A stretch of DNA of 8,293 nucleotides from Deltaproteobacteria bacterium (GTDB lineage Bacteria; Desulfobacterota; Desulfobacteria; Desulfobacterales; Desulfatibacillaceae), in assembly GCA_019308705.1 (NCBI GenBank), contig JAFDHW010000088.1:1-8293 (forward strand), written 5' to 3'. Positions 5,472-8,293 of the stretch are shown one piece after another. Below the pieces are notes generated by a model, which had not been told where the DNA came from, did no database searches, and saw nothing but the letters and a program-made list of their open reading frames with translations. A program made the translations under genes and the position numbers. Every line of letters begins with the position of its first letter. The stretch's first letter is position 1.

Positions 5472-7367
5472 TCACAGGGACAAATTGTTCCGGCGGCACC
5501 AGGAGTCCAGGAGCACCAGGGGAAACAGCTTCTGGTGGTTGTCCCGCCTTCCGGCCAGGTGGCCGTCCAAAAGCCCGGATGCAAAGGACACGTCGAACAT
5601 GGCGGAAAGCGGCCCGCCCGGCGAAAGCGCCCGTTGGCAAAGGGGCGCAAGGCTCCCCTGCATCCACGCGGCCAGGGGGGCGTTGAAGCCCCGCTTCTTC
5701 TGCCGGATCACCCGGCCGGGGAGCACCGGCGCGAAGGCCCTTTTCAGCACCCGTTTCTTGGCAAGCCCCCGCATCTTGTAGTCCACGGGCAGGGAGGCGG
5801 CGAACTCCACCAGCCGGTAATCCAGAAACGGGGCCCGGGCCTCCAGGCCGTGGGCCATGGTGGCCCGGTCCACCTTCACCAAAATGTCGTCGGCAAGCCA
5901 GGTCTTCATGTCCAGGTACATGGCCCGGTCCAGGTAGTGGGCCTCGGCCACGTTGCCCGCGTGGGCCAGGGCGGTCTCCACCGGGTTTTCGACGCCTATC
6001 TTCCGCCACGCGCCGGGAAGGCACAAAAGCTTCTTCTCTTGCTCGGAAAACAGCGTGCGCCAGGCCGCGTGGGCCCGCAGCGGGTCCGGGTCGTGGTGCA
6101 GCAAAAAGGCCCGGGCCTTGGTTTCCCACCCCACCTTGGTGTACCCGGGCGGAAGCACCCGGTCCAGGAGGGCCAGAAGCGCCTCCTTGGCCGGTGCGGG
6201 CGCGCGGCGGGTGGCGCGGCACAGCCGGGTGGCGGCGTAGGTTTCGTAGCCCGCGAAAAGCTCGTCCCCGCCGTCGCCGGAAAGGCAGACGGTCACGTCG
6301 TTTCTCGCGAACCGGGCCAGGTGGAACATGGGCAGGATGGAGGTGTCGGCCAACGGCTCGTCCAGCAACGCGGCCATGGCGTCGAACCCCCCTGCCCCCT
6401 GCCCGTCCAGCACCTCGGCGTGGTGCTCCGTTTCCAGGGCGGACGCGGCGTAGGCGGCCATGGGAAGCTCGGAAAACCCGGCCTGGGAAAACCCCATGCT
6501 GAAGGTTTGCACCCGTTTTTGGTGGTGCTTCATGGCCGCGGCCACCCCGGAGGAATCCATGCCCCCGCTCAAGAACGCGCCCAGGGGCACGTGGGAAACC
6601 AGGCGCAGGCGCACCGCGTCGGAAAACAGCTCCCACAGGGCGCCGGCCGCCTCATCCAGGCCGGAAAAGCGGGCCTTGTTGCCAAAGGCCTCGGCCAGGT
6701 CCCAGTAGCGCACCGGGCCGCGCGTCCCCTCCGGCCCCACGGTCATCCACGACGCGGCAGGCAGCTTGAACACCCCGGAGACCAGGGTGGCCGGGGCCAG
6801 GGTGTAGCCGAAGCTCAAAAACTGGGAAACCCCGGCCGGGCTGAGCCTGCCGGAGCCGCCCCCCCCCGCCAGAAGCGCCCCCAGCTCCGAGGCGAAGGCC
6901 ACGCCCCCGCCGGCAAGGGGGGCGTAGAACAGGGGCTTTTCGCCCATGCGGTCCCGGGCGAGGAACAACCTTTTTTCCTCGCTGTCCCACACCCCAAAGG
7001 CGAACATGCCGTTGAACCGGGAAAGGCACGCCGGGCCCCACCGGCAATAGGCCTTGAGCGCCACCTCGCTGTCCGCCTCGGTGGAGAAGGCCACGCCTTC
7101 CCTTTCCAGCTCGGCCTTAAGTTCGCGGTAGTTGTACAGCTCGCCGTTGTAGGTGATATGCCAGCGGCCGTTTTCATGGTGCAGGGGCTGGTTGGCCGCC
7201 TCGCTCAGGTCGATGACCGACAGGCGGCAGTGGCCCAGGCCCGCGGGCCCATGCACCCAGGTCCCCCGGGCGTCTGGCCCCCGGTGGGACATTACCCCGC
7301 ACATGGCCTCCACGGTTTTCGCCTCCGGCGGGGTGTTCATGGAAACCATGCCGCAGATTCCGCACAT
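5472..7367 (-). CDS. Glutamine-dependent amidotransferase, asparagine synthase (AsnB) family
   Basis: This 631-residue two-domain enzyme has an N-terminal class II glutaminase domain (about 2-165) with the catalytic Cys2 exposed after Met removal (MCGICG), Arg48 in CRLSVIDLS, NGELYN at 74-79 and EADSE at 97-101. GEKPLFY follows at 142-148. The C-terminal synthetase domain holds the ATP pyrophosphatase motif SGGMDSS at 267-273 and LSGDGGDELFAGY at 362-374. The enzyme takes ammonia from glutamine and transfers it to an AMP-activated carboxylate. Classical AsnB makes asparagine and is about 550 residues. This longer form resembles the amidotransferases of surface-polysaccharide loci, which may amidate a uronic acid or another glycan component; that role is inferred from the neighbours. 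The ATG start is firm: GGAGG (7375-7379) lies seven bases upstream and Cys must follow the initiator Met. It starts 13 nt after the methyltransferase stop. A run of nine G on the coding strand encodes part of a Gly-rich stretch (168-171). Confidence 0.95.
   Translation of the reverse strand: MCGICGMVSMNTPPEAKTVEAMCGVMSHRGPDARGTWVHGPAGLGHCRLSVIDLSEAANQPLHHENGRWHITYNGELYNYRELKAELEREGVAFSTEADSEVALKAYCRWGPACLSRFNGMFAFGVWDSEEKRLFLARDRMGEKPLFYAPLAGGGVAFASELGALLAGGGGSGRLSPAGVSQFLSFGYTLAPATLVSGVFKLPAASWMTVGPEGTRGPVRYWDLAEAFGNKARFSGLDEAAGALWELFSDAVRLRLVSHVPLGAFLSGGMDSSGVAAAMKHHQKRVQTFSMGFSQAGFSELPMAAYAASALETEHHAEVLDGQGAGGFDAMAALLDEPLADTSILPMFHLARFARNDVTVCLSGDGGDELFAGYETYAATRLCRATRRAPAPAKEALLALLDRVLPPGYTKVGWETKARAFLLHHDPDPLRAHAAWRTLFSEQEKKLLCLPGAWRKIGVENPVETALAHAGNVAEAHYLDRAMYLDMKTWLADDILVKVDRATMAHGLEARAPFLDYRLVEFAASLPVDYKMRGLAKKRVLKRAFAPVLPGRVIRQKKRGFNAPLAAWMQGSLAPLCQRALSPGGPLSAMFDVSFASGLLDGHLAGRRDNHQKLFPLVLLDSWCRRNNLSL
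6859..6867. repeat. Nine-base homopolymer (C9 on plus, G9 on coding strand) inside the amidotransferase gene
   Basis: This is the longest mononucleotide run I noticed in the window. It encodes glycines near residues 168-171, just after the glutaminase domain. Gain or loss of one base would shift the frame and remove the synthetase domain. Whether it varies in nature cannot be seen from one sequence. Confidence 0.9.
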
Positions 7368-7380
7368 TGGCCGCCCTCCC

Positions 7381-8118
7381 TTAACGCCCGCCCAGGCGGC
7401 CTACGGCCAAAAGGCTCTGGCCGAACAGCCTGCCCGTGAACGGTTCGGCCAGCCGGGAGAGGGGCAGCAGGTACCTGTCGAACAGCCGGATCTGGGAGTT
7501 CACCATGGGTGCATTCACATCGGCCACCCCCAGGACGCGGCTGGTGAACAACCACCCGAAAAAGCCCAGGGGGTTCACGTAGCGCAGGAGTACGGGCGCG
7601 AACCCGGCCTCCTTGAGCAGGGCACGCATCCCGGCGCGGGTGTAGCGGCGGAAGTGCCCGGCCGCGCGGTCCATGCCGCCGTAGAGCAGCATGTGCGCCG
7701 GCACGAACAGCACCACCTTTCCGCCGGGGGCCAGCACCCGGGCCAGGGCGGCCAGCAGGGCGCGGTCGTTTTCGATATGCTCCAGCACGTTCACGGAAAC
7801 CGCGGTGTCTATGTCCCGTCCAGCACAGCCGTCCAGGCATCCGGGGGCCTCCAGGTCCAGGCACGCGGGGGTCAGCCGGGGGTCCAGCCCGTCTATGGCC
7901 TCCACGCACCGGGGGTCCACGTCGCAGGAAAAAAGCGTCTCCACGCCCGCGGACAGCATCTGCCGGGTCAGCACGCCGGGGCCGGTTCCCAACTCCAGCA
8001 CCCGGCGGCCCAGGTGGGGCCGCACCAGGCCGAAAATCCATTGGTAGTAAGCGTCCGCCCCGGCCATGGCGCGGCTCATGGTGGCGGAGCCGGTGGGCGT
8101 GGGGCTTATGGCCGTCAT
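7381..8118 (-). CDS. Class I SAM-dependent methyltransferase
   Basis: This 245-residue protein has a Rossmann-type SAM-binding core. Motif I is VLELGTGPG at 40-48, the acidic residue at the end of strand 2 is in CDVDP (65-69), motif IV-like NVLEHIEN is at 110-117, and LAPGGKVVLFVPA is at 129-141. GHFRRYT at 154-160 and the following helix are common in methyltransferases encoded beside glycosyltransferases. The C-terminal part (about 180-245) is hydrophobic and may lie against the membrane; it has no clear full transmembrane signature. The likely role is methylation of a sugar or lipid intermediate of the surface glycan, inferred from the neighbours only. I chose the ATG at 8118 because it overlaps the stop of the preceding gene as ATGA, a typical translational-coupling junction. 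A TTG five codons earlier has no binding site. Confidence 0.9.
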   Translation of the reverse strand: MTAISPTPTGSATMSRAMAGADAYYQWIFGLVRPHLGRRVLELGTGPGVLTRQMLSAGVETLFSCDVDPRCVEAIDGLDPRLTPACLDLEAPGCLDGCAGRDIDTAVSVNVLEHIENDRALLAALARVLAPGGKVVLFVPAHMLLYGGMDRAAGHFRRYTRAGMRALLKEAGFAPVLLRYVNPLGFFGWLFTSRVLGVADVNAPMVNSQIRLFDRYLLPLSRLAEPFTGRLFGQSLLAVGRLGGR

Positions 8119-8293
8119 GGCGCGTCCGGGCAAGAAGCAAGCTTTTGCCAGCGCCCCAGGGCCACGCAGGAAGTGGCCTTTCCCTGGAGCCGCTGCACCA
8201 GGCCCTCGGCCGCGAACAACGGGGGGGCCAGAAACCGCTTCGCGGCCAGGGGCACCCGCAGGATCATGGAGTTCAAAATGGCCAGGTAGGCCA
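8115..8293 (-). CDS. 3' end of an upstream gene, possibly another methyltransferase
   Basis: Only the last 58 codons are present; the 5' part lies beyond the right edge. The frame is open from the edge to a TGA (8115-8117) that overlaps the next gene's ATG by four bases, the main reason to accept it as real. The tail is hydrophobic and basic (LNSMILRVPLAAKRFLAP, then AEGLVQRLQGKA and ALGRW). It shares a loose pattern (AE....RL.G......GR) with the last 30 or so residues of the neighbouring methyltransferase, so it may be a related methyltransferase. No catalytic motif is in view and the function stays open. Confidence 0.7.
   Translation of the reverse strand, partial: AYLAILNSMILRVPLAAKRFLAPPLFAAEGLVQRLQGKATSCVALGRWQKLASCPDAP

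Noticed and set aside
2740..5781. A 1013-codon open frame on the plus strand
   Set aside because: It lies antisense to the GT-C-like protein and the GT2 gene. Its translation is His/Gly/Gln/Arg-rich without domain motifs, as expected opposite GC-rich codons, and the minus-strand genes have clear motifs and binding sites.
5449..6636. Upstream extension of the GT2 frame to a start far inside the amidotransferase gene
   Set aside because: The extra residues are Pro/Arg/Gly-rich frame-shifted sequence. AGGAGG four bases before the ATG at 5448 and the PAYNE motif at residue 11 set the true start.
5535..7439. A 634-codon open frame on the plus strand
   Set aside because: It is antisense to the amidotransferase, which has complete catalytic motifs. 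The plus translation is compositionally biased and has no recognisable domain.
8119..8133. TTG start five codons upstream of the methyltransferase ATG
   Set aside because: No binding site precedes it, and the ATGA overlap with the upstream stop favours the ATG at 8118.
7153..8289. A 378-codon open frame on the plus strand
   Set aside because: It is antisense to the methyltransferase and the edge gene, which are supported by SAM motifs and an ATGA junction.
1..8293. CRISPR arrays, insertion sequences, rRNA and riboswitches
   Set aside because: I looked on both strands and saw no spaced direct repeats, transposase-like protein, rRNA-like sequence or recognisable riboswitch core.

Overview
This is a GC-rich, gene-dense bacterial window. 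Every protein-coding gene lies on the minus strand, and one RNA gene, selenocysteine tRNA (selC), lies on the plus strand. selC shows that the host makes selenoproteins. High GC, a bacterial-type tRNA-Sec resembling E. coli selC, and a FlgT/LPP20-like periplasmic protein suggest a Gram-negative organism, possibly a Desulfobacterota (Deltaproteobacteria) lineage. That assignment is an inference; the window holds no taxonomic marker beyond selC.

Right to centre (8293 down to 2527) is a tightly packed five-gene operon read leftward: the 3' end of an unidentified protein (possibly a methyltransferase), a class I SAM-dependent methyltransferase, an AsnB-type glutamine-dependent amidotransferase, a family 2 glycosyltransferase with two C-terminal membrane helices, and a 649-residue polytopic membrane protein with GT-C-like features. 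Spacings are a 4-nt ATGA overlap, then 13, 23 and about 12 nt. The content is typical of a cell-surface glycan locus. A plausible division of labour is that the GT2 charges a lipid carrier with sugar, the GT-C-like protein transfers it on the outer face, and the amidotransferase and methyltransferase modify sugars. The substrate cannot be read from the sequence. The amidotransferase contains an unusual nine-G tract that could be a slippage site.

Centre (2303-2400) is selC, complete with encoded CCA, an 8-bp acceptor stem, a 5-bp T stem, a long variable arm and a UCA anticodon. Its own near-consensus sigma70 promoter (TTGACA, 17-nt spacer, TATGTT) lies just upstream. The 126 nt between selC and the convergent glycan operon hold a T6 tract and one perfect 7-bp hairpin but no gene.

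Left (2219 down to 1) is a second leftward pair, divergent from selC: a peptidase-T-like M20 metallopeptidase, followed after 25 nt by a secreted FlgT/LPP20-like protein that starts at GTG and runs off the left edge. Gene calls and the tRNA are solid. Pathway roles are inferred from domain content and neighbourhood.
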